From: Delphinapterus leucas
Lineage: Eukaryota > Chordata > Mammalia > Artiodactyla > Monodontidae
Assembly (NCBI RefSeq): GCF_002288925.2
Contig: NW_022098048.1
Location: 19,224,220 to 19,288,219, forward strand
Direction of reading: 5' to 3'
Length of the DNA stretch: 64,000 nucleotides
Made by a program: the position numbers and the translations under genes. Shown here in pieces: positions 1-10,115 of this stretch. How positions within the stretch are numbered: position 1 is the first letter of the stretch; each line of letters begins with the position of its first letter. Below the pieces are notes generated by a model. That model was not told the origin of the DNA. It saw nothing but the letters and a program-made list of their open reading frames with translations, and did not search any database.

Positions 1-345
1 AGAATTTCTTATATCTTTTGGATATTAACCCTTTATCAGGTGGATTGTTTTCATTTATTTTCTCCCATTCTGTAAGTCGCCTTTTCACTCTGTTGATTGT
101 TTCCTTTGCTGTGTAAAAGTTTTTTAATTTGATGTAGTTCAACTTGTGTATTTTTGCCTTTGTTGTTGATGTTTTGGGGGTCATATCCAAGAAACTGTTG
201 CTAACATTAATGTCATGAAGCTTTTCCCCTGTTTTTTCTTCTAGGAATTTTATAGTTTCAGGTCTCATGTTTAGGCCTTTAATTAAAGAGTTGATTTTTG
301 TGTATGATATAAGATGAGGGTCCAATTTCATTATTTTGCATGAGG
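1..345 (-). mobile_element. L1 LINE fragment (ORF2 C-terminal part)
   Basis: The plus strand reads as the reverse complement of L1 ORF2 C-terminal coding DNA. It has the same order of motifs (ATTAACCCTTTATCAG, then the region over the KLLE / NLRPETI segment) as the complete minus-strand L1 at 27.3-27.6 kb. The fragment enters from outside the window, is divergent and has no open frame. Confidence 0.8.
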
Positions 346-562
346 ATTAGATGGTCATCTTCTCCCTGTGTTTTCACATGAGTCTTCCCGCTGAACCAAT
401 CTGTCTCCAATATCCTCTTCTTATAAGAACACTAGTCATATTAGATTAGGACCCATTGTAATAACTTCCTTTTAGCGTAATTACCTCTTTAAAGACCCTG
501 TCTCCAAAACAGTCACATTATGAGGTATTGGGAGGATAGGACACAACTCAACCCCTAACACC
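346..562 (+). mobile_element. Old mammalian interspersed repeat, 3' part
   Basis: The text (CTTCTTATAAGAACAC, ATTAGATTAGGACCCA, CTCTTTAAAGACCCTGTCTCC, ending in CAACCCCTAACACC) matches the 3' half of a common old mammalian repeat. A more complete copy lies at 54530-54880 and a related one at 23295-23925. I recognise the repeat but cannot name its class with confidence. Confidence 0.6.
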
Positions 563-1040
563 TTCCAAATAAAATGTCTTGATTTCAAGACTAAGGATGT
601 GATGACTGGCTTTTGTGGTTTTAGTGAATATAAATACTATTAAAGTATTTTAGAGAAAATATACAGTGGAAAGCAGCACATTGTATGAATTTAGGTAAGT
701 TACCTCAATTCCCCATGCTCCATTCTTTTCTGTGTATAAACCAGGAAACAAATGTATTCCCTATTCTCTCCAAGCTTTTCCAAGAGACCACAAAATTTCA
801 GTCTTTAAAAATGACTTTTCCTGTCTTCAAAAGCTTGTATTTATTCTCTTCCTGTGGTCTTCATTGCAGCGCAGCTATTTCCAAATTGCTGTCTAATGAT
901 TAAATGCTCACAGCGGCCCCAGGGTGTGGAGGGCGAAGCAGTATCTGTCTCCACTTCGCTGCTGAGGCAGTCAGTTTACAAGGAGGTTAAGGAAGTTTAT
1001 AACATTTCCAAAGTTACAGGTAATAAATTGTGGCTTTAAA
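563..1040. other. Unassigned non-repeat stretch
   Basis: I see no gene or recognisable repeat here. The short open frames are not supported by splice sites or similarity I can recognise. Confidence 0.5.
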
Positions 1041-1055
1041 AATAGAATCAATTTT

Positions 1056-2624
1056 ACTATCACATCAAAAAGAATAAAATACCTGGGAAAAGACCTGTAC
1101 TCTGAAAACTATAATGTGCTGATGAAAGGAATTGAAGACAACACAAACAGATGGAAAGATATACCATATTCTTGGATTGGGAGAATCAATACTGTTAAAA
1201 TGATTATACTACCCAAGGCAATCTACAGATTCAATGCAATCCCTAGCAAATTACCAATGGCATTTTTCACAGAACTAGAACAAAAAATTGTAAAATTTGT
1301 ATGGTAACATAAAAGACCCTGAAGAGCCAAACCAATCTTGAGAAAGAAGAACAGAGTTGGAGGAATCACACTCCCTGACTACAGGGACACTATAAAACTA
1401 CTAGAGGAAAACATAGGCAGAACACTCTTTGACATAAATTGCAGTAATACTTTTTTGGATCCATCTCCTAGAGTAATGAAAATAAAAGCAAAACTAAACA
1501 AATGGGACCTAATTAAACTTAAAAGCTTTTGTACAGCAAGGGAAACCATAAACAAAACAAAAAGACAGCCTACGGACTAGGAGAAAATATTTATAAATGA
1601 TGTTACTGACAGGGCTTAATCTCCAAAATATACAAATGGTTCATACAGCTTAATAATAGAAAAACAAATAATCCAATCAAAAAATGGGCAAAGACCTAAA
1701 TAGACATTTCTCCAAAGAAGATATACAGATTACCAACAAACGCATAAAAAGATGCTCAATATCACTAATTATTAGAGAAATGCAAATCAAAACTACAATG
1801 AGGTGTCACCTCACACCGGTCAGAATGGCCATCATCAAAAAGTCTACAAACAATAATGCTGGAGAGGGTGTGTAGAAAAAGCAACCCTTCTACACTGTTG
1901 GTGGGAATGTAAATTGGTGCAGCCGCTATGGAGAACAGTATGGAGTTTCCTTAAAAAACTAAAAATAGAGCTACCATATGATCAAGCAATCCCACACCTG
2001 GGCATATATCTGAAGAAAACTCTAATTTGAAAAAATACATGCACCCCAATGTTCATAGCAGCACTGTTTGCAATAGCCAAGACATGGAAGTAACCTAATT
2101 GTCTGTCAACAGATAAATGGGTAAAGAAGGTGTGGTGTATATATACAATGGAATATTACTCAGCCATAAAAAAGAATAAAATAATGCCATTTGCAGCAGC
2201 ATGGATGGACCTAGAGACTATCATATTAAGCAAAGTAAGTCAGACAGAAAAAGACAAATATCATATGATATCACTTATATATGGAATCTAAAAAAATGAT
2301 ACAAATGAACTTACTGTATTTACAAAACAGAAACAGACTCACAGACTTAGAAAACAAACTTATGGTTACCAAAGGAGAAAGAGAAAGTGGTAGAGGGGTG
2401 ATAAATTAGGAGTTTGAGATTAACAGATACACACTACTATGTATAAAATAGGTAAACAACAGGATCTACTGTATAACACAGGGAACTGTACTCAATCTCT
2501 TGTAATAACATATAATGAAAAAGAATCTGAAAAAAGAATATATATATATATATATCTGAATCACTTTGCTGTACACTTGAAACTAAAACAGCATTGTAAA
2601 TTTCAAGAAAAATGTTTTTAAAAG
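1056..2624 (+). mobile_element. 5'-truncated L1 with an 11-bp TSD
   Basis: This is plus-strand L1 ORF2 C-terminal sequence followed by 3' UTR. Recognisable pieces are the [12 protein letters not shown] segment near 1215, TIKLLEENIGRTLF near 1390, RHFSKEDIQ near 1700 and MEYYSAIK near 2150. The 3' UTR contains ATATATATAT and ends in an A-rich tail. The insertion is bounded by the direct repeat GAATCAATTTT at 1045-1055 and 2625-2635, which fixes both ends. Inside ORF2 the reading jumps near 1383 from the GGITLPDY segment straight to DTIKLLE, so an internal stretch is deleted. Stops and frameshifts show the element is dead. Confidence 0.9.
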
Positions 2625-2639
2625 GAATCAATTTTTTCT

Positions 2640-3850
2640 GGTCCATTCTCTAGTGGCATTTCAACTAGACCCTTAATATATTACAATTTTAATTAGCAGT
2701 TTTTGATGTGAAATAGAATGGTAAGAGGACACTATTCTGAGACTAAACAACTAGAAGCATTAAGAATCTTAGCACTTTTCTCTAGAGCAGCCTCCCATTG
2801 CCATAAGGTTAACTAGAGTAGAGCATCGTAGCATGGCTTCAGTGAGAGTAGAAATTTTGGCATCGTCAGAGTTATGTATCTTTAGTACCTTCCCAGGCAC
2901 TGTGTTTATAAACCAGTGATGACTCCCTCCCACAAATGAGTCATGTTCTGTGGTTTAGATATGTTTCCTCAGCTGATAATCATGAGCTGATTATCATTAT
3001 GGCTTTTTCCTGGGCTGGTTTCAATGTTGAATTTGGTCCAAAGGCCATGCTCACACGTCTATTATCTTGTAATATCCTTTGGCAATTTCATTTCTACTGG
3101 GTTGTTAGACTTTCACTTATTAATTTTCCCAAGCTTATTATGCAGTACTGGTATTTACCCCTTATATGGATTGTAAATATTTTTTATGGCATATTTACCA
3201 TATGAAAGTAAGTTTTGTTTTCTTTTTCATAGTAAAATCTGTCAAATTTTACCTCTATTGTTTATGAATTCCATGACTTTCTTGCCAAGATTATATAATA
3301 ATTATTTACATTTTGGCCTAGTATTTTTATAGTTTTTAAAAACACATATCTTTTTCAAACTCACCTGGAATTTTTTGTGTTTGTGATGAAAGACAGGACT
3401 CTCCGACGGTAGAATCTGTTATCTCAGCTAAAATTTTTATTAAATTATTCATCTTTTCTGCACTTTAGTCAGATATTTAATTCCCATTGTACGTGAGTCA
3501 TGTTCTCTACTCTTCCTTATTAATTCTGTTCTCTATTTTTATACCATTATTATACTATTTAATTTCTGCACATTTCTAATCATGTTTTGATTGGGAAAAT
3601 TCTGTGTCTTAAATTATCTTGAAACTTCTAGCACATTTACTCTTCCAGTTTTAAAAATACCATTGGGTTTTATTTTAATTCAGTTCAGTTTTATTTTAAA
3701 AACCATTAAACCACTAGACCAAAAGATAAACTATATTATATATATATGTTACTATATTATTCTGGATTGACAGAGTAGATTTTCCTACCAAAAACACACA
3801 AAAAACTAACTTCCATATGGCAAATTCATCACAAACAGAGTTAAAATACA
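2640..3850. other. Unassigned AT-rich stretch
   Basis: No gene is visible. The sequence from about 3050 to 3700 has the T-rich look of very old antisense L1 but is too decayed to assign. A short (TA)n run lies near 3733-3747. Confidence 0.45.
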
Positions 3851-3854
3851 GTGC

Positions 3855-4190
3855 CCAGAAAGTATTTGTAATATTTATTGAGCAACTTCCTATGTCAGGC
3901 TTAAGGCACTGGGCATACCTCATTGAATAACACAGGAGACATTTCCTGCCCTAGAGGCATTTACATGCATCAGGGTATGGCCAACGATAAACAATAAACA
4001 TAATAGGTAATTATGTGGTCATTAGGGAGCAGGTATGCTTTGGAAAAAAGATGAAAAGAAAGGGAGTTCGATATGGGAGTCAGAGCTCTGGAGTGCAGCG
4101 ACAGGTTGAAGTTTTGAATTGTGTGATCAGAAAAAGCCTCACTAAGAAAGGGACGGTTGAACAAAACTTGAAGGTAGAGGATTTAGCCAT
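3855..4190 (-). mobile_element. L2 LINE 3' end
   Basis: The plus strand is the reverse complement of the L2 3' end. Diagnostic parts are ATTTATTGAGCAACTTCCTATG, the 'CAGGCTTAAGGCACTGGGCATA' type block, TTTCCTGCCCTAGAGGCATTTACAT, AACAATAAACATAATA, and the GCCTCACTAAGAAAGGGACG segment. This is an ancient family, and the copy is moderately diverged. Confidence 0.8.
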
Positions 4191-4199
4191 GTGGATAAA

Positions 4200-5482
4200 G
4201 AGAATTATCTCTTTGGACTGGTGGTTAATTTATTAAATCATTTTGGGAGAGTTGATAGATTATTGATTCTTCCTATCCAGGAATCAAGTATGTCTTTCCA
4301 TTTGTATAGGTCTTCCTCTAAGCCCTTCAGAAAATGTTTATATCTTTACGGATCTTGGATATTTATAGATCTTCCACACTTTCAGCTAAGTATATTCCTA
4401 GGTAATTTATGATTTTTTACTTTTGCTATTTCTGAAAAGAGAACTATCTATTATCTTTTATAGCTTTATTTCTGGTCTATAGAAAAAGTATTGATTTTTC
4501 TTATACATCTTATATCCTGATACATCTTAAATTCTTATACATCTTATATTCTTATACATCTTATATCTGATTGAAATCTTATTAGTTGTAGTTTTTCAAT
4601 TCATTAACAAAGTATAATTTTTCAATTTGTAAACAAATTGTGTGGTTGCATGTACACAACCATATTAACTGAAAAATAAAAATAGTTGTATTGTTTTCTT
4701 GCCTCTGTCCCTTTCATTTTATTTACCTATCTCAAGTATTGACTAGAACTTTAAAACTAACAATGATACTACATGTAGTAATAGGCGTCTTGTTAATTAC
4801 CAGTGCCTTGTTCCTGATATAAATGGGGATATTTCAAACTATTTCACCATTAAGTACTATATTAGTTCAAGGTTTCCAGTGGCTCACTTTTATCAGTTTA
4901 ATGAAATTTAAGAATCAGAACCAGAGGTTAAAATGATGAGTTTTAAAAAATCATCTATTGCAATAATTATGTTATTTTGCAACTTTAAATGCAATATAAT
5001 GAATTTTATGAATGAATTAAAAATTTTTGAACCGTTATTAGATTCTGGGTTAAAAAAATGTTTTTACTCATCATGAGGATACTTATTTTCAATGTAATGC
5101 TAAATTTGATTGGTTAATGTTTTATCTGCATGTTTACATTATATTTCTTAGTGAGATTGGTCTATAATTTTCGTTTTTGAGTAATAATACAAATGATCTC
5201 TCTCGGACCTTAAATGCACTGGCCCTGAAAATTGTCTGGACATTGTACAGATTTTCTTGTTACCTGTTCAGTTTCTTCAGTGGTTACAGATATAGTCATG
5301 CATCTAACCCTTGATTTTGCTAAAAGATCATCATCTTATTTTATCTAGATTTTTACATATTTTGGTATCAAGATATATAAGTTATCCTCTTCCAATTTCT
5401 TTCCTGTTTTCATTGCCTGTTTGTGGGTACGGCCTCTTTCTTATCTCTAATATTGCTTGTTTATTTACTCTCTCATTTTCTT
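4200..5482 (-). mobile_element. Ancient L1 fragment, reverse transcriptase region (left part)
   Basis: The text follows the reverse complement of the L1 ORF2 RT region in order: GTTGATAGATTATTGATTCTTCC, TATATTCCTAGGTAATTTATG, CTTGTTCCTGATATAAATGG, TTTCACCATTAAGTAC and AGTGAGATTGGTCTATAATTTTC. All of these have close equivalents in the complete minus-strand L1 between 28.0 and 28.9 kb. It is much more diverged than that element. It is interrupted by the SINE at 5483-5683 and resumes afterwards. Confidence 0.7.
4500..4567 (+). repeat. 17-bp minisatellite, four units
   Basis: Four head-to-tail units of 17 bp start at 4500, 4517, 4534 and 4551. They follow the pattern CTTATACATCTTATATY; the second unit has three or four substitutions. 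It lies inside the old L1 and probably arose by local slippage there. Confidence 0.85.
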
Positions 5483-5683
5483 TTTTTTTTTGCGGTACGC
5501 GGGCCTCTCACTGTTGCGGCCTCTCCCATTGCGGAGCACAGGCTCCGGACGCGCAGGCTCAGCGGCCATGGCTCACGGGCCCAGCAGCTCTGCGGCATGT
5601 GGGATCTTCCTGGACCGGGGCACGAACCCATGTCCCCTGCATCAGCAGGCAGACTCCCAACCACTGCGCCACCAGGGAAGCCC
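5483..5683 (-). mobile_element. Young CHR-type SINE with 13-bp TSD
   Basis: Complete tRNA-derived SINE in reverse orientation. It has a T-run (A-tail) on the left, GCGGTACGCGGGCCTC, and ends at CACCAGGGAAGCCC, the reverse complement of the SINE head. The direct repeat CTCTCATTTTCTT at 5470-5482 and 5684-5696 is exact, so the insertion is recent. It sits inside the ancient L1. Open frames across it are SINE artefacts. Confidence 0.95.
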
Positions 5684-5696
5684 CTCTCATTTTCTT

Positions 5697-5885
5697 GATC
5701 AAACTTGCCCAAAGTTTTACTGTTGCATTGGCTTTCATAAGAACAAGCGTTCAGTTTTATTGATTCAGTCTGCTTTTATTATTTTGTTTTCTTTTCTTTT
5801 ACTTTATTTCAATTCTGTCTTTATTAATATATCCCTTCTACTTTCTTTAGTTTTCTTGGTCTTCTCCTTAACTTTTAAAGTTTAT
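5697..5885 (-). mobile_element. Ancient L1 fragment (right part)
   Basis: Resumes the antisense L1 interrupted by the SINE. The string AGTTTTATTGATTCAGTCTGC corresponds to the endonuclease-RT linker region, as seen near 29.38 kb in the complete L1. Confidence 0.6.
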
Positions 5886-6690
5886 TGCTTATACATATAT
5901 TTTCCTTTTTAAAATTAATACAAAATGTTAACAGAATAATATAAGCACGAAGATTATAAAATCAATTATTACTAAAAAGTTGATAACCAAAAAAAAAAAA
6001 AAAGGAACATTTACCTGCCCCACTCCTTCCCACATTCCAGTTCTATTTCTTAGAGGAAACCACTGTCAAACCTTTTAATACAGTATTTGATCCTTACTAT
6101 TCTAATCACTAAAGAATACTTCTCTTGTTATTTATTGATCTATGGGTTATAGGTGTTATCTATTAACTTCTATTATACTTTGCTCTGTTACAGAAACTCC
6201 ATACAACTCAACATCCTCTTATACTATAATTTGGCTTAAATTATAGTCAGTATGTTCACGATGTAAATATAGTTTGCTATTGAGTCATTGGTATTTTCTT
6301 TCTTGGGCACTTTTTGTTTTTTCTGGAGTTGATATTTGTCTCACTTTTTCTTTTGTTTAGTTGTCTATGTATGCAAGGCTATGATTTTCCAAATGCTCCA
6401 AGAAAAACCTATCAATTTTTTTCCAAACTCTAAATCACAACAAATAATCTTTTCATTCCATTTCTGTCCTGGTGACTTCCTTACCCCAACTCCCCAGGCT
6501 CTCCAGGCCAATTGTAGAGCTGTTGCCAAGGGTTTCCTTTCATTCTTTTCTTCCATAAAATCCCATATTTCCTGGATCTCATGTTTTCACTTTTTGTTTT
6601 ATTCTCATTTTACTGAAGCATATTCTCTAAAATTTTCCCTGAAAAGGATGAGATCCTTATAGGTCTGAAATACCTCAGTATTAGGCTCAT
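5886..6690. other. Unassigned AT-rich stretch
   Basis: No gene is visible. An A-run at 5990-6003 may be a retrotransposon tail, but I cannot define the element. T-rich sequence from about 6300 onward may be very old antisense L1. Confidence 0.4.
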
Positions 6691-6699
6691 GTTTAATTG

Positions 6700-7395
6700 A
6701 TCATTTGACAAAGTATGGAACTCTAGTTTAAAAATCATTTTCCTTTAATCCTGAAGGCATTTTCCCACTCTCTTCTGGCATTTAGTATTGAGGTTAAGAA
6801 GCCCAATGGTTCTCATTCCCATTTCCTTATTTTTAACCTCTTTTTGCATCTTCTTTTCACCAATAGCATTTTTGGATTTTATAATGATGGGTGTTGCTAT
6901 GAGTCTTTTTCATTCCTTGTCATGGGCTCTTTCAATCTGTAGATTGTTTTCTGCAATTGTCCTTTGCTTTTGCAAGTTTTTCTTGTAATTTTTCTTGATA
7001 ATTTCCTCCCCTCTATTTCTCCAGTTTTTTCTCTAGAGCTCTTTATAGTGTGATCCACATTGTTGGATTGACGCTCCAATGTTCTATTTTCTTTCCCATC
7101 ATCCTTATATTTGTTTGTTTATTCATTCTTTATTTTAGTTTCTGTGAGATTTCCTTAACTTTAACTTCTAATTCTTCTACTGAATTCATAATTTTTAATA
7201 GCATAATTTCAATTTCCAAGAGGTCTTTTTTATCTGCTAATTATGCTTTTTCACTATTTATCAACATATTGCTTTCATTTATCTCTTTGGTAATAATGGT
7301 TATTTTGAAACTTTCTTCTGCTACCCACAAATTATTTTGGGATCCTTCTTCCTTGTTTTTTGGTGGATTTCCTCTTCATTTAGTTGGATTTCCCA
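6700..7395 (-). mobile_element. Old L1/HAL1-like ORF1 region
   Basis: The plus strand looks like the reverse complement of an L1 ORF1 coding region. Near 7180-7230, CTGAATTCATAATTTTTAATAGCATAATTTC parallels the ORF1 coiled-coil part of the complete L1 near 31.15 kb. The CTTCTGGCATTTAGTATTGAGGTTAAGAAG block near 6780 parallels the ORF1 C-terminal part near 30.7 kb. HAL1, an ORF1-only L1 relative, is an alternative. Divergence is high. Confidence 0.5.
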
Positions 7396-7446
7396 AAATA
7401 TGATGAGACAGCCAATTTAAAGGTCATTGGCTGTCTCATCATATTT
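7396..7446. repeat. Perfect 21-bp inverted repeat with 9-nt loop
   Basis: The arm 7396-7416 (starting AAATATGATGAG, ending CAGCCAAT) is the exact reverse complement of 7426-7446. The loop is TTAAAGGTC at 7417-7425. All 21 pairs are Watson-Crick. No other copy of this hairpin was noticed in the window. It is long enough to form a stable cruciform or RNA hairpin. Confidence 0.95.
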
Positions 7447-8335
7447 AAGATTTAGGCACTATGATGCTGATTGGAAGCTTTTTGTACATAGGCAAGTTAG
7501 TTGAATGGTGGAGGGATGATAAAATGCCATTTTTGTTCAAGGACCCTCAGATGTTAGCATCCCAAATTCACACCAGACTGGAGAACCCCTTTTCTTACTG
7601 CTGGCATTTGGATGAGCAGTATCAACATCATCTTTCTGTTCTCAGTCCCTCTCCTCTCCCCTGCTCTCTTGTGCTGTACTATTCTTGATATCTTCAAGGT
7701 CTAGACCTCAATGGATCAAGTCCTCTGGAATATGCACCTTCAGTGTCATGGGGGCAGTTGTCATGACCCAGTAGCTTGGCTGCATAGTGGAGAAGGACCC
7801 AAGTGTCCAGCTACTCTCTGAAGGGACTTTCAAGCCACCTCCTGATGTCAGCCCCAAGGCTCAGTCAAACCCTTTGCTCTCCCTCTGTCATTTGGAGCCA
7901 AGCTTGACAGAGGTTCTGGGTGAATTGCACACTATTTGTTGGTATTATTGCCTATAGGTACTTGGATAATAATTTAAACTCTTCAGTTAAATCAAGTACT
8001 TTTCAACTTTACAAAATAATTGAAACTCCTCGCTAAAGTTTGCTCTCCCTCCTTGTCAATCAATAGCATATTAATACATTTACTGGCATTCTAATAGTTT
8101 GAGGAGATAGAAAGTATAAATACCTGTGATCAAATGCCAAGTAGTCACTTTTCCTTGTTTTCTAATAAATGCAGTTGAAGACTGGATTGTGCTATGAGTA
8201 ACATAGGGCACAAAACACATTTTTGTGTGAGGTTTTCTCATTATTTCTAAAATCTTTGTCATTTCAATTTTGCCATCTCTTTTATCTGAAGAGTTACTAG
8301 ACTGTTCTGTGTGGTTATTTTCAATTTTAAAATGT
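7447..8335. other. Unassigned stretch
   Basis: No gene or clear repeat. The part from 7690 to 7960 is more GC-rich and could be decayed 5' UTR of the L1/HAL1-like element to its left, since that element is in reverse orientation. I cannot confirm this. Confidence 0.4.
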
Positions 8336-8339
8336 CTTT

Positions 8340-8715
8340 TTTTTGGCTTTAATTTTCTTATTAATTTCTAGTTTTATTAAAATGCAGTCAGAGAATATGG
8401 TCTGTATGATTTCTGCTTTGGGGATTATTGTGATTTTTCTTTGTTGTTTATGTGTTGCCAAGTTTTCCATTATTCCATGGATATTTGAAAATGATGTGAA
8501 TTTACTTTTGTTGGATGTATATACATATTATATCTAAAGTGGTTTGTGCTATTATGTTAATTATGCTATTCTTACTCATCATGTACTTACATCTCAACTT
8601 CAACTCTCAAATTTTGAGAGCAGTAACTAATTTGCCCCTATTATGCTTGTGGTTTTATTAATTTGTCCCTAAAATTATACTTTTCTTTTGTCTGATGTGT
8701 TAGTAGGAGTTTAAA
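8340..8715 (-). mobile_element. Ancient L1 fragment, endonuclease region
   Basis: The plus strand matches reverse-complement L1 ORF2 N-terminal sequence. ATTAAAATGCAGTCAGAGAATATGG corresponds to the TCATAGTGTTGTGGTCGGAAAAG region at 29.76 kb of the complete L1. CTTTTGTCTGATGTG corresponds to the TTTTGTCTGATATG near 30.22 kb. Confidence 0.65.
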
Positions 8716-8724
8716 GGTTTGTAA

Positions 8725-8925
8725 ATGATTACACTACAACAATGAAGCTATAAGACATCATGAGTGAAAGAAGGCATTCACAAAAGGCCATACATTTTAT
8801 GATTCCACTTATATGAAATGTCCAGAATAGTCAAATCCATAGAAGCAGAAAGTAGATTAGTGGTTACCAGGAGCTGGGGGGAGCAGGTAATCAGGGGTGA
8901 CTGTTAATGGTTATGGGGTTTTATA
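8725..8925 (+). mobile_element. L1M 3' UTR, left part
   Basis: Plus-strand old L1 3' UTR. It includes ATTTTATGATTCCACTTATATGAAATGTCCAGAATAG and TGGTTACCAGGAGCTGGGGG. The sequence resumes at about 9690 after a nested insertion. Confidence 0.75.
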
Positions 8926-9260
8926 TTAGTCACAGTTCTCCAAAGAAACAGAACCAAGTAGGATAGATATAGATATAGATTAGATTAGATTAGATTAGAT
9001 TAGATTATTATATTTATATATTGGTTCATATGATTACAGAGACTGAGAAGTCCCAAGATCTTCCAGTTGAGCTGGTAGCTGGGGTCCCAGGGGATCCGGT
9101 TGTTTAGTTGCAGTCTGAAGGATGCAGGCTCAAGATGCAGGAAGAGCTGGTGTTTTAGTTTGAGTCCTTCAACCGATTGGATGAGACCCACTCACATTAG
9201 GGAGAGCAATCTGCTTTACTCAGTCTGTGAATATTTATCTCATCCAAAAACACCCTCACA
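8926..9260 (+). mobile_element. Old mammalian interspersed repeat, left part, nested in L1M
   Basis: Begins TATTAGTCACAGTTCTCCAAAGAAACAGAACC, continues through TTGGTTCATATGATTACAGAGACTGAGAAGTCCCAAGATCT and GATTGGATGAGACCCACTCACATTAGGGAG, and is broken by a SINE. The possible target repeat GGGTTT flanks the whole insertion. I recognise the family but do not assign its class. Confidence 0.65.
8978..9007 (+). repeat. (GATTA)n microsatellite
   Basis: Six uninterrupted GATTA units, preceded by an AGATAT-type run at 8961-8977. It lies in the variable A/T-rich head of the old repeat. Confidence 0.95.
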
Positions 9261-9592
9261 TGGGACTTCCCTGGTGGCACAGTGATTAAGAATCTGCCTG
9301 CCAAGGCAGGGGAAACAGGTTCGAGCCCTGGTCTGGGAAGATCCACATGCCGTGGAGCAACAAAGCCCGTGCACCACAACTACTGAGCCTACACTCTAGA
9401 GCCCACAAACCACAACTACTGATGCCTGTGCACCTAGGGCCCATGCTCCACAACAAGAGAAACCACTGCAATGAAAAGCCCGTGCACCGCAACAAAGAGT
9501 AGCCCCTGCTTGCCACAACTAGAGGAAGCCTGTGCACAGCAACGAAGACCCAATGCAGCCAAAAATAAATAAATTTATTTTAAAAAAAAAAC
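9261..9592 (+). mobile_element. Older, long-form CHR/tRNA-derived SINE with 12-bp TSD
   Basis: Begins TGGGACTTCCCTGGTGGCACAGTGATTAAGAATCTGCC, carries a B-box-like GGTTCGAGCCC and a long body of repeated CAACTACTGAGCC / CCGTGCACC motifs. It ends GCAGCCAAAAATAAATAAAT plus an A-tail. The exact direct repeat AACACCCTCACA flanks it at 9249-9260 and 9593-9604. The body is longer than in the young SINEs and has no counterpart in their 3' half, so it belongs to another subfamily. Confidence 0.93.
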
Positions 9593-9604
9593 AACACCCT
9601 CACA

Positions 9605-9685
9605 GAAACACTCAAAAAAAAGTTTGACCAAATATCTGGTCACCCCATTGCCCAGGCAAGTTGGCACATAAAATTAACCATTACG
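9605..9685 (+). mobile_element. Old mammalian interspersed repeat, right part
   Basis: Continuation after the SINE: GTTTGACCAAATATCTGGTCACC and TTGGCACATAAAATTAACCATTAC, the 3' end of the repeat that starts at 8926. Confidence 0.65.
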
Positions 9686-9689
9686 GGTT

Positions 9690-9838
9690 TCTTTTTGGGA
9701 TAATGAAAATGTTCTAAAATTAGATAGCGGTGGTGGTCCACAACTCTGTGAATATACTAAAACCACTGAATTGTACACTTTAGAAGGATGAATCAAGTGA
9801 TATGTAAATTAAATCTCAATAAAGCTGTTTAAAAATAA
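9690..9838 (+). mobile_element. L1M 3' UTR, right part
   Basis: Contains GGGATAATGAAAATGTTCTAAAATTAGATAG, CTGTGAATATACTAAAACCACTGAATTGTACACTTT and AATCTCAATAAAGCTG, the 3' end of an old L1M. It continues the piece at 8725-8925. Confidence 0.8.
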
Positions 9839-9946
9839 ACAAAGGCAATACAGACTAAAAAACTCAAAAACAAAAGCAAATACAAGAATGGGCAGGATCC
9901 TAACAGTGATGTGGGTGCCATGAGATGTTCATCCAGAAATTCCATC

Positions 9947-10115
9947 CAGTACCTTATTTCTCAAAGTGTGGTCCATAGACCAGCAGCCTGGGCATCACCG
10001 AGGAGCTTGTTAGAAAAGCAGAATCTCAGGCCCCACCCGAGACCTGCTGACTCAGAATCTGCATTTTAACAAAATCTTCAAGGGATTCGTATAACCATTA
10101 AAGTGAGAAGTTCTT
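9947..10115 (+). mobile_element. MER5A-type hAT DNA transposon
   Basis: TTTCTCAAAGTGTGGTCCATAGACCAGCAGC, ACTTGTTAG-type centre, CAGGCCCCACCCGAGACCTGCTGACTCAGAATCTG and the closing AAAGTGAGAAGTTCTT follow MER5A over its full length of about 170 bp. Non-autonomous and long dead. Confidence 0.85.

Noticed and set aside
5311..5912. Plus-strand open frames of about 150 codons
   Set aside because: They run through a reverse-oriented SINE; the shared peptide strings (RHVGSSWTGART etc.) recur at every SINE copy.
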